The translations under genes were made by a program, and so were the position numbers. 6,216 nucleotides of DNA from NCBI GenBank assembly GCA_016789785.1, contig JAEUQE010000350.1:1-6216 (forward strand), in the 5' to 3' direction. The notes below the pieces were generated by a model. It was not told where the DNA came from and did no database searches. It saw only the letters and a list, made by a program, of their open reading frames with translations. The DNA is from Bryobacterales bacterium. GTDB taxonomy: Bacteria > Acidobacteriota > Terriglobia > Bryobacterales > Bryobacteraceae. Below are positions 5,741-6,216 of this stretch, piece after piece. Each line of letters starts with the position of its first letter. Position 1 is the first letter of the stretch.

Positions 5741-5758
5741 CATTCGAATCCGCGAATG
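5741..5758. repeat. Inverted repeat between the two toxin-antitoxin modules
   Basis: CATTCG (5741-5746) and CGAATG (5753-5758) are perfectly inverted around a six-base centre. They lie between the first toxin's stop (5703) and the second antitoxin's start (5804). No T-tract follows, so an intrinsic terminator is unlikely. An operator for the second module or a weak RNA hairpin are alternatives. It is unlike the GGAATTCC palindrome ahead of the first module. No convincing promoter was found in the 100-bp gap. Confidence 0.35.
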
Positions 5759-5803
5759 AGGTGGGATGCTTTGCCGGATCGCGCAGAATGGAGATGGAAG
5801 GCA

Positions 5804-6028
5804 ATGACCATCGAGGAAGCCATCATCGAGAAGGTGCGGGCTCTGCCGCCCGAGAAAAAAGCGCAGGTGCTCGCATTCGCGGAATCTCTGAAATCGAAAC
5901 CCGGCTCCAAACCGCCGCTCAAGAGCATGCGTGGACTCTGCGCGGACCTCGGCGTCTCCATTTCGGAAGAAGATATCGCGGAGGCGCGCCGCGAAATGTG
6001 GAAGAGTTTCCCGCGTGAAGAGGTGTGA
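5804..6028 (+). CDS. Antitoxin of second, damaged toxin-antitoxin module
   Basis: The product is 74 residues, the same length as the first module's antitoxin and identical at 46 of 74 positions. The most conserved parts are IEKVRALP near the N-terminus and ISEEDIAEARREMWKSFPRE near the C-terminus, the likely toxin-binding part. The start at ATG 5804 was chosen by alignment with the first antitoxin; both starts share the context GAAGGC, one base, then ATGAC. The frame is open further upstream to 5633, but that part overlaps the first toxin and has no counterpart. Its TGA (6026-6028) overlaps the next ATG by one base, exactly as in the first module. Because its toxin appears broken, this antitoxin may now be an orphan. 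It could also cross-neutralise the upstream toxin, but that is speculation. Confidence 0.82.
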   Translation: MTIEEAIIEKVRALPPEKKAQVLAFAESLKSKPGSKPPLKSMRGLCADLGVSISEEDIAEARREMWKSFPREEV

Positions 6029-6143
6029 TGCCGTCCCTCGTGGTCGACACGCACAGCGTCCTCTGGTACATCTTCGAAGACCCCCGGCTGTCGGTTGCCT
6101 CGGTACGTGCCCTCGACACCATTCTGTTTCTCGACAGAACTAG
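6028..6143 (+). pseudogene. Truncated VapC-like toxin, apparently interrupted by a mobile element
   Basis: The ATG at 6028 overlaps the antitoxin stop, with GAGG just upstream. The first 30 residues (MPSLVVDTHSVLWYIFEDPR then LSVASVRALD) match the N-terminus of the intact toxin at 15 of 30 positions, including the first catalytic Asp (D7). From about 6118 the reading frame stays open, but the peptide (TILFLDRTSRLLKK and onward) no longer resembles a PIN domain, and the expected Glu-containing second motif is absent. The break lies between 6118 and 6143. The rest of the domain, with the other acidic residues, may lie beyond the inserted element or be lost. The visible fragment cannot be an active nuclease. 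Confidence 0.6.
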
Positions 6144-6216
6144 CAGGCTGCTGAAAAAAGCGTACCCGGCAGAACTTTTCCGTTTATCGCATAACCTTCA
6201 GAGGCGGCCTGACGCG
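6144..6216. mobile_element. Probable terminus of an insertion sequence (partial, continues off the right edge)
   Basis: CAGGCTGCTGAAAAAAG (6144-6160) follows a CTAG at 6140-6143. It resembles the terminal inverted repeats of several bacterial insertion sequences as I remember them, and CTAG fits the YTAR-type target of IS5-like elements. It begins where PIN-toxin similarity has just been lost, and the segment is more A/T-rich than its surroundings. On the minus strand one frame from the right edge reads through to a TAG at 6143-6141, ending in LFSAAC; another stops at a TAA soon after the edge (RVRPPLKVMR). Either could be a transposase C-terminus. No transposase is visible, and the other end is outside the window, so the family is unassigned. 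Confidence 0.4.

Noticed and set aside
5226..5759. 177-codon plus-strand frame over the first toxin
   Set aside because: It is out of frame with both the antitoxin and the PIN toxin; Arg/Pro/Ser-rich shadow.
5008..6054. 348-codon minus-strand frame spanning both toxin-antitoxin modules
   Set aside because: It is antisense to well-supported genes. Its internal duplication just mirrors the duplicated antitoxins, and the composition is Arg/Ser/Cys/His-rich.

Overview
The window looks like a chromosomal segment of a GC-rich soil-type bacterium. An acidobacterium of the Solibacter/Bryobacter kind is my best guess. It rests on the GC- and C/G-ending codon use, on secreted IPT/TIG and Gly-rich proteins with signal peptides ending in -AQ, on a gene start resembling a 'KLAANxANA' family I associate with that phylum, and on tandem VapC-type modules. 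This assignment is inference; no rRNA or tRNA gene is present.

Layout from left to right. Positions 1-56 hold the start of a minus-strand gene that leaves the window, with a strong ribosome binding site and a stem-loop in its leader. Positions 57-672 hold no gene I can name, although a 175-codon stop-free minus-strand frame crosses the region. Positions 673-5011 carry a compact minus-strand three-gene operon, transcribed right to left: a vanadium-dependent haloperoxidase-like enzyme (3419-5011), a secreted YD/IPT-TIG/calcium-repeat protein with 24-residue tandem repeats (1885-3417), and a secreted glycine-rich beta-structured protein (673-1884). The junctions are TGA-G-ATG and TAA-ATG, each with a strong Shine-Dalgarno inside the preceding gene, so translation is probably coupled. 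All three products have export-type N-termini, so the operon looks like an exported oxidative enzyme made together with two extracellular or surface proteins.

Divergent from the operon, across a 66-bp gap with a promoter-like box, lie two consecutive type II toxin-antitoxin modules on the plus strand. The first (5078-5703) is intact: a 74-residue antitoxin and a 133-residue PIN-domain VapC-like toxin, overlapping by one base. The second (5804 onward) has a paralogous 74-residue antitoxin, 62% identical by direct count. Its toxin matches the PIN fold only for about 30 residues before the sequence becomes unrelated. Close by, at a CTAG, begins a segment resembling the terminus of an insertion sequence, so the second toxin appears to have been broken by a mobile element that continues beyond the window.

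The most unusual points are the coupled haloperoxidase/adhesive-protein operon, the replacement of the usual vanadate-contacting Ser by Gly in the enzyme, the 72-bp tandem repeats between calcium-binding repeats, and the orphaned second antitoxin beside an intact paralogous module.
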